A stretch of 64,000 nucleotides of DNA from Coprothermobacter proteolyticus DSM 5265. GTDB lineage: Bacteria > Coprothermobacterota > Coprothermobacteria > Coprothermobacterales > Coprothermobacteraceae. The notes under the pieces were generated by a model, which saw only the letters and a list, made by a program, of their open reading frames with translations, was not told the DNA's origin and did not search any database. This document shows, one piece after another, positions 57,542 to 64,000 of the stretch. The position numbers were made by a program, and so were the translations under genes. Location: NCBI RefSeq assembly GCF_000020945.1, contig NC_011295.1, positions 868,001 through 932,000 of the forward strand, given 5' to 3'. Numbering within the stretch: the first letter of the stretch is position 1; each line of letters opens with the position of its first letter.

Positions 57542-58205
57542 CTTCCCTCTCCCCACTTTTGGCATTATTGGTACTACTGCCCTTACTTCCCTCTTCTCGC
57601 TCCCCTGAATTGCCAGCTGTTTTCAAGAATATTTGCACCCGCCTGTTTGGATCATAGCCAGTGCTCTTGCTTTCAAAAGCGGGATACTTTTCACTAACGA
57701 TGCGATGCACTTCCCGGCGCTCCCATCTTAGCATGGGAGGTAATGTTGCTGGACGCTTTGTTCTTTTTGTTTTTTGCACGCTTTGTTCTACCATGTCCTC
57801 CAGCTGGCGGATACGTTTTTGCTTGTAATTCATGACATCCACATCTACGTGAGCAATTTCCGGAAAGCGTACACGTATGATATAGCGCACGAACCCCTCA
57901 AAGGTATCCAGAAAAGAACCATGCTTTCCAATGAGTATGCCCAGATCTTCGCCGTCCACACTTATGTGAAGTTGATCATCCATTTGTTCAGCATGAACAC
58001 TACCTGTTTTGCCCATGGCCTTAAGAAGTGCGGTTACCAACTGCTCAGCAACCGATTCAGGGGAAACTACCCATGCCTTTATGACTACTTCATTACGCAG
58101 AAGTCCCCTCTTTTCAGAAATCACCTCGTATTCCAGTTCATCTGATCCAAAGTACTGTCTGGCTTTTTCTAAAGCCTGCTCAACGCTTTCTCCGATGAAC
58201 TCCAT
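57534..58205 (-). CDS. khpB: RNA-binding protein KhpB (Jag, SpoIIIJ-associated)
   Basis: An RNA chaperone with a Jag N domain (EFIGESVEQALEKARQYFG), a KH domain with the loop GILIGKHGSFLDTFEGFV near residues 100-120, and an R3H domain (RREVHRIVSEKYPAFES with Arg-x3-His). A Ser/Glu/Asn-rich tail follows. It is always found beside yidC in Gram-positives and Thermotogota. The exact start is unclear: ATG at 58205 or TTG at 58211, both after GGAGGTG. Confidence 0.93.
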   Translation of the reverse strand: MEFIGESVEQALEKARQYFGSDELEYEVISEKRGLLRNEVVIKAWVVSPESVAEQLVTALLKAMGKTGSVHAEQMDDQLHISVDGEDLGILIGKHGSFLDTFEGFVRYIIRVRFPEIAHVDVDVMNYKQKRIRQLEDMVEQSVQKTKRTKRPATLPPMLRWERREVHRIVSEKYPAFESKSTGYDPNRRVQIFLKTAGNSGEREEGSKGSSTNNAKSGEREDE

Positions 58206-58353
58206 AACCAATATGCACCTCCCCTGTTTGTTCACAAAAAGGCAGAACAAAGCAGTGCGTTAGCACTGCCCCGCTTCCTTTTGCTGAATACTTACTCTTT
58301 TCACATCTCACCGATGTGTTCTGATAGCAAAAAACCCGCACTGAGGCTCAAAA

Positions 58354-59019
58354 TCATTTCTGAGCAGCTGCAGCGTTCTTTTCGGCGAACTGCCTCTCAA
58401 CCATTTTGCGTATGATGAAGGACTCTAAAATGCTTATGAGAGAAAATGCCATCCAGTACAAAGCCACGCCAAATGGGAAACTGCGGGCAATCCAACCTAT
58501 CATGATAACAAAAATCCACATCATCATGTTCTGCTGACGCTGCATGGCAGGGTCAGTGGTTGCTTGACTTGTAAACTTGAACTGGAAGTAAGTCACCACA
58601 ACCATGGCAATAACCGTGATCCACGTTGGGTCAGGCTTGCTAATATCAGGAACCCACAAGAACGGTAAGCCCTTGAAGTTGGGATTCTGGACAAGCGAGC
58701 CGTAAAGCCCAAAGAATATGGGGATTTGCAAAAGGGGCAACAAACAACCAATAAGCGGATTCACACCGTGTTCCTTGTAAATCTTAGACTGCTCCTGAGC
58801 CGCTTGCTGTGGATCATTCTTGTACTTCTTTGCAATCTCTTGGAGCTCACCCTGGATGCGGCTGATAACGAAGCTGGTACGCAGCTGCTGGTAAGTAAGG
58901 GGTTCCAAAATCAGCTTGAGCAAAATGGTCATTAGGATGATATCCACCGGATAGTTGGGTACCACAGAATATAACCAATTAAGGATCATACTAAAGAAAT
59001 TGCTTATACTTTGAACCAT
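58354..59019 (-). CDS. yidC: Membrane protein insertase YidC/Oxa1 family
   Basis: Inserts membrane proteins alone or with SecYEG. The 221-residue protein has about five membrane helices and the family core: a hydrophobic N-terminal helix, a lysine/glutamine-rich cytoplasmic loop (IQGELQEIAKKYKNDPQQAA) then GVNPLIGCLLPLLQIPIFFGLYG. It lacks the large periplasmic domain of E. coli YidC and any lipoprotein signal. A basic C-terminal helix (FIIRKMVERQFAEKN) could bind ribosomes. It overlaps yidD by 16 bp. Confidence 0.95.
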   Translation of the reverse strand: MVQSISNFFSMILNWLYSVVPNYPVDIILMTILLKLILEPLTYQQLRTSFVISRIQGELQEIAKKYKNDPQQAAQEQSKIYKEHGVNPLIGCLLPLLQIPIFFGLYGSLVQNPNFKGLPFLWVPDISKPDPTWITVIAMVVVTYFQFKFTSQATTDPAMQRQQNMMMWIFVIMIGWIARSFPFGVALYWMAFSLISILESFIIRKMVERQFAEKNAAAAQK

Positions 59020-59270
59020 AGAACTTTCACGTCTCCTTTCTTCGGTACGGGGTCATAGCCCCCTGGAAAAAGTGGATTACAGGTAAGGACGCGTTTGAAG
59101 GCAAGGACTGAGCCCCAAAACAAACCGTGTTCTGCCACTGCTTGTTCCCAGTACACGGAACACGTCGGGGTATGCCTGCACACAGGACCGGGCAAAACCA
59201 GTTGGCGCACCATTCTATAGAACTGCAGAACAATGTGGACTGTTTTTACCGCTAGCCCATTGCCATTCAT
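59004..59270 (-). CDS. yidD: Membrane protein insertion efficiency factor YidD
   Basis: A short amphipathic protein of 88 residues that assists YidC. The motif CRHTPTCSVYWEQAVAEHG and the later RVLTCNPLFPGGYDPVP are diagnostic. The start at 59270 has AGGAG seven bases upstream. It overlaps rnpA by 56 bp and yidC by 16 bp. Confidence 0.93.
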   Translation of the reverse strand: MNGNGLAVKTVHIVLQFYRMVRQLVLPGPVCRHTPTCSVYWEQAVAEHGLFWGSVLAFKRVLTCNPLFPGGYDPVPKKGDVKVLWFKV

Positions 59271-59580
59271 GGAAAAGCTCCTTCACCTTGCTCCGCCAAA
59301 CATTCTCCTCCACACTTAGTAGTGAAGAACGGGGCAGAATAATGTAGTAACCAGAAGGCAGGTGGTCATGGTTCTCCTGCCATGCTTCTAACAGTAGCCT
59401 CCGTATGCGGTTACGCCTTACTGCGTTGCCAAAACGCTTGCTCACCACAACTGCCACTCTTTGCTCAGAAGCCGGCAAGAAATACACAACAACGTAGTCT
59501 GAGCGAACCACGCTGCCCTCTTTATAAACACGAGAAAAATTCTTCTTGCCTTGCAAACGCAAAGACCGCCGCACTGCCAT
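59215..59580 (-). CDS. rnpA: Ribonuclease P protein component
   Basis: Binds RNase P RNA and pre-tRNA leaders; 121 residues. RLQGKKNFSRVYKEGS and the hallmark RNR motif NAVRRNRIRRLLLEAW are present. Its ATG shares one base with the rpmH stop (TAATG), the usual rpmH-rnpA coupling. Confidence 0.94.
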   Translation of the reverse strand: MAVRRSLRLQGKKNFSRVYKEGSVVRSDYVVVYFLPASEQRVAVVVSKRFGNAVRRNRIRRLLLEAWQENHDHLPSGYYIILPRSSLLSVEENVWRSKVKELFHEWQWASGKNSPHCSAVL

Positions 59581-59717
59581 TAACGGGGAGTAAGTCTGTG
59601 ACGTCCTTTCATTCGTCTACGCTTAATGACCTTCCTGCCGCCCGGTGTGGACATCCTTGCAAAGAACCCATGCGTTTTTCTTCGATACCTTTTGCTCGGC
59701 TGATAAGTTGCCTTCAC
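59580..59717 (-). CDS. rpmH: 50S ribosomal protein L34
   Basis: A short gene found by eye: 45 residues, GTG start at 59717, TAA at 59580-59582. The product begins [18 protein letters not shown] and ends [13 protein letters not shown]. Note the KATYQPS start where most L34 read KRTFQPS. AAAGGAG lies 8-12 bases before the start. Usually dnaA lies divergently upstream; here it is an alcohol dehydrogenase gene. Confidence 0.95.
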   Translation of the reverse strand: MKATYQPSKRYRRKTHGFFARMSTPGGRKVIKRRRMKGRHRLTPR

Positions 59718-60042
59718 TGCTATCTACTCCTTTCACCAACATGATGATGACTCTTTTTGTTGCTGCTGTTCTTCTTCTTGTTAAGTGCTCTTGCTTCTAC
59801 GCTTTACTCTTTCTTCTTCTTGTGTGCTTGGCTCACACACCTTACCTAAAAAAGCCCTCTTCAGCTGTCCAATAACTCTTCCTATTTATTTGACGCCATT
59901 AATGTGAGCCGCACCTTTTTTGCGCACACGGGCGCACACACACCCAATTAAGTCCCTTTCTCAAACGTAGCACAGGTTAGCATATAAATTATATACTAAT
60001 CACAGATCAGATTCTTTTTAACGCACGTGGAGGTGAAGGTGA
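59718..60042. other. Divergent intergenic region between rpmH and the alcohol dehydrogenase gene
   Basis: These 325 bases hold no gene I can support. The rpmH leader, on the minus strand, is A/G-rich with few T and many AAG/AAC repeats. Two copies of GCGCACAC, ten bases apart (59922-59929 and 59932-59939), form a helically phased direct repeat. No DnaA box cluster is present, so this is not an obvious origin. -10-like TATAAA and TATACT lie near 59983-59997 before the dehydrogenase gene, without good -35 boxes. Confidence 0.6.
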
Positions 60043-61164
60043 ATGTTTTTCCAATGCGACTTGAACCACCAAATAGTGTTCGGTAATGGAACATTGGAGC
60101 AATTGCCACAGCTTATGAGCAACATGGGGAAGAACGTGTTTTTGACCACTGGCAGAAGCGCAAAACAAAGGGGCTTACTGGGCCACCTCATGGAACTGCT
60201 AAAAGATTTTCAGGTGCTTCATTTTGACCAAATTTCCCCCAATCCAAAGGCGGAAGAAGTGCACGAAGCAGTGAACTTGTTAAGACAAAAAGCGTTTGAG
60301 CCTGATGTTGTACTGGCAGTGGGTGGCGGCAGTGTGCTAGATTTTGCAAAAGCAGTAGCAGCCAGTTATGCTTCGGGTAAAAGTGTGGAAGAGGTTTTTG
60401 GGGTAAACAACGTGCCTTCGGCTTTACCTGTGGTTGCAGTTCCGACAACCCATGGCACAGGCTCAGAAGTGACCAAGTACTCCATCATCACACACGAGAA
60501 CCAGAAGAAATCCATCAGCGACAGCAAGATTGTGCCAAAGCTGGCACTAATTGACCCTGTGCTCACCTACTCCATGCCTGATGAGGTTGCCATTGACACC
60601 ACCTTAGATGCTTTCTCACATTTAAGTGAAGCTTACTTCTCTGCACTTTGCAATCCAGTAGTTGAGGCTTTCGCTGAGAAAGGTTTTGCCTACCTAAAAC
60701 CCCACATGAAAAACTTAGGCAGAATTCCCATGACTGAAAAGGTTCACGACGAGCTTACTTTGGCTTCCCTGTTTGGAGGTCTTGCCATAAACAGCGCAGG
60801 TTCAGGAGTAGTACACGCCATGGGCTACCCCCTCACTTCTGAATTTGAACTTCCTCACGGTAGAGCCAACGCAGTGCTCATGCCCTGGGTATTTAAATTC
60901 AATGCTGAGGTCAAACCTGAGAAATATGAAAGAATGGGTGAAATGCTGGGTGTAACTGATTTAGCTGATTACCTTTGCAGCATAAATGAACAATGCGGTT
61001 TCATGGAGCAAATCAAAGCAGTGGCAAATCAGGTTGATGACAATAAACTTCACCAGTGGGCTGAACAGGTTGTAAACAACCACCGGCTGATGAATTCAGC
61101 TTGTAGGAAACCGTCCTTGGAGCAGGTAATACAGCTTTATAAACAAGCACTGTTCCTGGTTTAA
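60043..61164 (+). CDS. Iron-containing alcohol dehydrogenase
   Basis: A 373-residue group III alcohol dehydrogenase, NAD(P)-dependent and usually Fe(II)- or Zn-bound. The N domain has the dinucleotide loop AVGGGSVLDFAKAVA and PTTHGTGSEVT; the metal ligands in the C domain are D and H in DTTLDAFSHLSEAYF and two histidines in VVHAMGYPLTSEFELPHGRANA. Substrate (butanol, 1,2-propanediol, aldehyde) cannot be told. GGAGGTG lies seven bases before the ATG. It stands alone, divergent from rpmH. Confidence 0.93.
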   Translation: MFFQCDLNHQIVFGNGTLEQLPQLMSNMGKNVFLTTGRSAKQRGLLGHLMELLKDFQVLHFDQISPNPKAEEVHEAVNLLRQKAFEPDVVLAVGGGSVLDFAKAVAASYASGKSVEEVFGVNNVPSALPVVAVPTTHGTGSEVTKYSIITHENQKKSISDSKIVPKLALIDPVLTYSMPDEVAIDTTLDAFSHLSEAYFSALCNPVVEAFAEKGFAYLKPHMKNLGRIPMTEKVHDELTLASLFGGLAINSAGSGVVHAMGYPLTSEFELPHGRANAVLMPWVFKFNAEVKPEKYERMGEMLGVTDLADYLCSINEQCGFMEQIKAVANQVDDNKLHQWAEQVVNNHRLMNSACRKPSLEQVIQLYKQALFLV

Positions 61165-61292
61165 TTAACTGCTGCACAGTTCATGCACCACAACAACGTT
61201 AAAGCAAAACAAACAGGAAATGCCCAAGCATCAAAACGTGCGTTGTAGTGTTATCATTATTTTAACGTATAAATTGCAAAGGTAAGGAGTGG

Positions 61293-61658
61293 ATGATCTT
61301 GGGATGGAGGAATAGCTTATATGCTGTCTTGGGGCTCATAGCTGCCATCGCCGTACTCACAAACCCATTCATAGCCAATCCAATTGGTTGGCTGGTCTTC
61401 TTTGTTGGTTTTGGCGGTGTGTGCTTATTGGTGGAGATCATTGCCATTGTTCAGAAGAAGCCTGCTAACTGGGACTTTCTCATTGCTTCTGCGGTCATGT
61501 TCGCGGTTGGACTGCTGGCTTATATGAACAAAGTTAGTGCCGACCCATATATGCCCATCGAAGGCAGCAGCTACGCAGTTTACTCATTTCCAGCTTTCAT
61601 AGCTAGCCTTTACTTGTTCATTGTTTCAATTACTAAATCGTTTTTCGCTGGTATTTAG
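61293..61658 (+). CDS. Small membrane protein of unknown function
   Basis: A 121-residue protein with three or four hydrophobic segments (about residues 9-27, 32-53, 63-79 and 97-117) and a single long loop (NKVSADPYMPIEGSSYAV). I do not recognise the family. The ATG at 61293 has AGGAG only three bases upstream; a TTG at 61299, nine bases from it, is a better fit, changing the product by two residues. A TATAAA-type -10 lies about 30 bases upstream. A strong inverted repeat separates it from the next gene. Confidence 0.7.
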   Translation: MILGWRNSLYAVLGLIAAIAVLTNPFIANPIGWLVFFVGFGGVCLLVEIIAIVQKKPANWDFLIASAVMFAVGLLAYMNKVSADPYMPIEGSSYAVYSFPAFIASLYLFIVSITKSFFAGI

Positions 61659-61673
61659 GTTTTATGCAAAAAT

Positions 61674-61708
61674 CACTTCCCAGAGGGGCTCAGCTCCTCT
61701 GGGAAGTG
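61674..61708. repeat. Strong inverted repeat
   Basis: A 15-bp stem with one G-U pair and a five-base loop: CACTTCCCAGAGG (61674-61686) pairs with CCTCTGGGAAGTG (61696-61708). On the plus strand it is not followed by a T run, while on the minus strand it is followed by ATTTTTGC. It may terminate leftward transcription, or act as an RNA-stability or attenuation hairpin in the rightward transcript. Confidence 0.85.
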
Positions 61709-61727
61709 CAAAACAAAGGGGGTTTCT

Positions 61728-62219
61728 GTGGAAGAAAGTGTGAAGCGTTTAGCCGATGAGTGTTTCGCTTTGGGAGCTCAGCTTGAAGAGCTTTCTGATG
61801 ATTTATCTGCTCTTAACAACGACATTAGACAGACAAAAATGCAAGTGGAAGAGCTTTTCGCCCAAAGCCAACAATCCGGAGCTGTTGTAGCTGAAACGCT
61901 CAAAACACACAAAAAAGAACTCATGGATGACCTCCAAAACCTTGGCCAGCAGTGGGAACAACTTAACCGTTCTTTGATTGCCTTGCAGGAACACGTGTTC
62001 GCTAAACACGAAGATGTGCAGTTTGAACTTGACCACCTTGAAGAAGACAGCGAGGAGTACGCACTCCTGGAAGACACCCTGGACGACCTTTCCTTGGTTT
62101 ATGCCGAGCTTACCGAGATCCTCGATGAAATGGATACCCTGCTTTTGGCAGTAGCTGATTTAACCCGCACAGTGGAACAGTTGCCGCCACATTATTCTGG
62201 TGCTGACAGCGGCACATAA
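61728..62219 (+). CDS. Coiled-coil protein of unknown function
   Basis: A 163-residue, very acidic protein (Glu, Asp and Leu rich) with heptad-like spacing through most of its length, for example LAAE-type runs LEELSDDLSALNNDIRQ and ILDEMDTLLLAVADLTRTV. No membrane segment or known domain. The start is GTG at 61728, following AAAGGGGG. It may share a transcript with the membrane protein upstream, although the inverted repeat lies between them. Confidence 0.7.
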   Translation: MEESVKRLADECFALGAQLEELSDDLSALNNDIRQTKMQVEELFAQSQQSGAVVAETLKTHKKELMDDLQNLGQQWEQLNRSLIALQEHVFAKHEDVQFELDHLEEDSEEYALLEDTLDDLSLVYAELTEILDEMDTLLLAVADLTRTVEQLPPHYSGADSGT

Positions 62220-62528
62220 TAAAAGTAGTAACATTTCCCTTTTTGGCAAGTTAACTACTTAATAAAGCCCATTCAAAAGTACACCAGCAAACCAAATCCG
62301 CAGCGTTTCGTTGCATTGGCAAACTAACACACACAAAAAAGTGCTGACCCGTGTAGTAGCTCTTTGTCTTTGTTTCAAAGGCAAATTGCCAGCCTGCTTA
62401 TTACAAAAGCAAACAATGCCAGTACTTAGTAGCGTAGCCGCGTACATGTTGTGGTGCACGTTGAGCACACCATGTATAAAGGTGTGCGCCCTGCTTTCGA
62501 AAAGTCCTCTTTTGTGTGCCGTCTACTA
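62220..62528. other. Convergent intergenic region between the coiled-coil gene and pilC
   Basis: In these 309 bases I see no gene with family support or a ribosome binding site. A small hairpin (GCACACC/GGTGTGC, near 62463-62487) is present without a T run, and AAGTAGT/ACTACTT (about 62223 and 62253) can pair with a bulge. Neither is a convincing terminator. Confidence 0.55.
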
Positions 62529-63794
62529 CTAACTTCCCAGCAGTGTGGGAACCATGTCGAACATGGGCAAATACAGCGACACTACAATGAAACCCACCAC
62601 AACACCAACAAAAATCAGTGCGAAAGGTTCTACCGCAGCCGTTAGTGTACCCAAGTAGGCATTGAACTCGTCTTCCACCACACCGATGTAACGAGTCAAG
62701 CTTTCTTCCAGCCTACCAGATTCCTCACCCAGCGCAATGCTTCTCCACAGCAAGGAATCAAAGCCGTTCACCTTGAAAGCTTCATGCAGTGGCATACCAG
62801 CAATGACCATGTCGCGAGCACTTTTTATCTTGTCCTTGTAAATTTGATGGCTCATCACGCCCATGGTCAGATTCAGCACATCGACCACGGGCAAACCATT
62901 TACATAGGCACTGCGCAGCGTCTTAGAAAGCCTGAGGTACTCAGGCGTTATGGCAACCTTGTTCACAACAGGTATGGTAAACTTTATGTGCTCATAAACA
63001 CGTTTAACGGGAGTCACATTGGTGACTAAGAACCGAATAAGAGCAAGACCACCAATGATGCCCACAATGAGCCAAATCCAGTAGTTCTTTATAAAATCGG
63101 CAATGCCCATGACAATGCGTGTGGGAGCAGGCAGTTGAGCACCCATCATGTCGTAAAGCCCGCCCAAGGTGGGCAGAACAAACAGCATGTAAACAATGAT
63201 GGCACCCACAGCCGCAACTGATATTATGATTGGATAAAGAACCGCATTCGTAATCTTTGAGCGCAGCCCCAACATAGTTTTGTAAAAGTCAGACAAGTCC
63301 TTCAGTGCCAGCGGCAGCGTACCGCTGGTTTCTCCGCTTCTTACCAGGTTTACAAAAAGCGGTGAAAAGGCGCCTGTAAGCTGCATGGCACCAGACACAG
63401 AAACTCCACGGTTTATGTAGAAGATCAAATGATCTATTACTTTCGACACTTTTTTGTTTGCCGAGCGCTCTTTAACAACGGTGAGTGCTTCCACCATGTT
63501 GAAACCGCTTTCAATGAAGTTAGCCAGATTGAAAGCAAAGAAGTACATATCGCGCTCAGACATTTTAGGGCATCTGCCAGGAGGCGATTCCGTTACCTCC
63601 AGCACCAAGCCTTTCTTACTTGCTTTCTCTTTGGCTTCTTCCAAAGTGGCTGCCATAACAGACCCTTGCACGCTGCGATCACCTTTTATGATGATGTACC
63701 TGTAACTTCTCTGCCGTTGTTGTTGCTTTGCTGCAGCTGCAGTAGTGGAAGAAGAAGCTTTCGCTCTCTTTTTGTTACTGGATTCCTCCGCCAA
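62529..63794 (-). CDS. pilC: Type IV pilus / type II secretion inner-membrane protein PilC (GspF family)
   Basis: The platform protein of the pilus assembly motor, 421 residues. After a low-complexity N terminus rich in Ser, Ala, Lys and Gln (residues 5-30) comes a small domain YIIIKGDRSVQGSVMAATLEEA. Two GspF modules follow, each with FANFIESG- or LRSAYVNG-type motifs and membrane helices (around 190-215, 235-255, 385-410). The start is a TTG at 63794 with weak SD, inside the end of pilB; a 20-bp overlap. Confidence 0.92.
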   Translation of the reverse strand: MAEESSNKKRAKASSSTTAAAAKQQQRQRSYRYIIIKGDRSVQGSVMAATLEEAKEKASKKGLVLEVTESPPGRCPKMSERDMYFFAFNLANFIESGFNMVEALTVVKERSANKKVSKVIDHLIFYINRGVSVSGAMQLTGAFSPLFVNLVRSGETSGTLPLALKDLSDFYKTMLGLRSKITNAVLYPIIISVAAVGAIIVYMLFVLPTLGGLYDMMGAQLPAPTRIVMGIADFIKNYWIWLIVGIIGGLALIRFLVTNVTPVKRVYEHIKFTIPVVNKVAITPEYLRLSKTLRSAYVNGLPVVDVLNLTMGVMSHQIYKDKIKSARDMVIAGMPLHEAFKVNGFDSLLWRSIALGEESGRLEESLTRYIGVVEDEFNAYLGTLTAAVEPFALIFVGVVVGFIVVSLYLPMFDMVPTLLGS

Positions 63795-64000
63795 CGACCC
63801 TCACCACCTCTTCCCAGGTTGTGATACCCTGGTCCACTCGAATCTTTGCGATTTCCTCCATGGTCATGAACCCCTTTCTTCTGGCTGCGTTGGTAAGGTC
63901 CACAATGTCAGCCCTTGAGGAAATCATCTTTCTTAATTCGTCGTCCATGGGCAGTATTTCAAAAATGCCCAGACGACCTCTGTAAGTTTCGCTCACAGCA
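63775..64000 (-). CDS. pilB: Type IV pilus assembly ATPase PilB (GspE family), C-terminal end
   Basis: Only about 75 residues lie in the window; the gene continues beyond 64000. The readable part, YRGRLGIFEILPMDDELRKMI followed by RRKGFMTMEEIAKIRVDQGITTWEEVVRV, is the characteristic C terminus of GspE/PilB extension ATPases (gly-rich pattern G-R-L/I-G-I-F-E). Walker motifs are outside. It is coupled to pilC; the prepilin peptidase at 43900 is its likely partner. Confidence 0.88.
   Translation of the reverse strand, partial: AVSETYRGRLGIFEILPMDDELRKMISSRADIVDLTNAARRKGFMTMEEIAKIRVDQGITTWEEVVRVVGGGIQ

Noticed and set aside
59645-59875. Plus-strand hydrophobic open frame of 76 codons (MMMTLFVAAVLLLVK region)
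   Set aside because: It overlaps rpmH antisense and arises from the T-rich complement of the purine-rich rpmH leader; no ribosome binding site or family support.
60043-61164. Glycerol dehydrogenase or 3-dehydroquinate synthase
   Set aside because: Metal-ligand pattern D-x3-H plus HAxGxxL…PHG is that of group III alcohol dehydrogenases.
62259-62468. Minus-strand open frame of 69 codons downstream of pilC
   Set aside because: No ribosome binding site, no recognisable motif and overlapping alternative frames; composition like non-coding DNA.

Overview
The window looks like a stretch of a compact, thermophilic, anaerobic, amino-acid-fermenting bacterium. The clues are a very large RNA polymerase beta' subunit with inserts in places where deep-branching thermophiles carry extra domains, a zinc-rich set of ribosomal proteins (S4, S14, L24, L36), an Aquifex/Thermotoga-like EF-Tu, a histidine-degradation operon linked to formyl-tetrahydrofolate, a CstA-type peptide or pyruvate carrier, and gene packing so tight that several convergent genes overlap. 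My best guess is Coprothermobacter or a close relative. That is inference from gene content, not a database match.

Layout. Positions 1-2274 hold a leftward run: gamma-carbonic anhydrase-like protein, YitT membrane protein, long-form hibernation factor HPF, and the start of secA, cut by the window edge. A tRNA-Ala and a PP2C phosphatase follow, also leftward. On the plus strand a SAM-I riboswitch with its own promoter and terminator controls metK, which overlaps a priA-like gene whose helicase motifs are eroded. From 38873 down to 6600 runs one unbroken leftward block of about 32 kb: rpoB, rpoC, rpsL, rpsG, fusA, tuf, the S10 operon, the spc operon (without rpmD), adk, map, a KOW protein, infA, rpmJ, rpsM, rpsK, rpsD, rpoA, rplQ, the shared ECF transporter module (ecfA1, ecfA2, ecfT) and truA. 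A tRNA cluster (Gln, Glu, Met, Glu) with a good promoter lies just upstream, and rpoB has its own extended -10 promoter.

Positions 39401-46634 mix single genes and small operons: cstA with a small thioredoxin-like protein, an MBL hydrolase with a YqeG phosphatase, rnhC, a prepilin peptidase, an ECF substrate-binding membrane protein coupled to a NIF3-like gene, and nth. Positions 46616-52070 are the operon hutU-ftcD-hutI-fhs, which turns urocanate into glutamate and passes the one-carbon unit to tetrahydrofolate. Leftward genes continue with cobO, a RecB-like nuclease, holA, an inositol monophosphatase-like gene, a BrkB-like membrane protein, degV, and the classic rpmH-rnpA-yidD-yidC-khpB set, here without dnaA beside it. 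The right end holds an iron-type alcohol dehydrogenase, two small genes of unknown function, and type IV pilus genes pilC and pilB (partial).

I see no insertion sequence, prophage, CRISPR array or rRNA gene. The least ordinary parts are the two large RpoC inserts, an alpha subunit whose C-terminal domain lacks the usual DNA-contact residues, the degenerate PriA, the unusual codon use of tuf, and a few intergenic segments.
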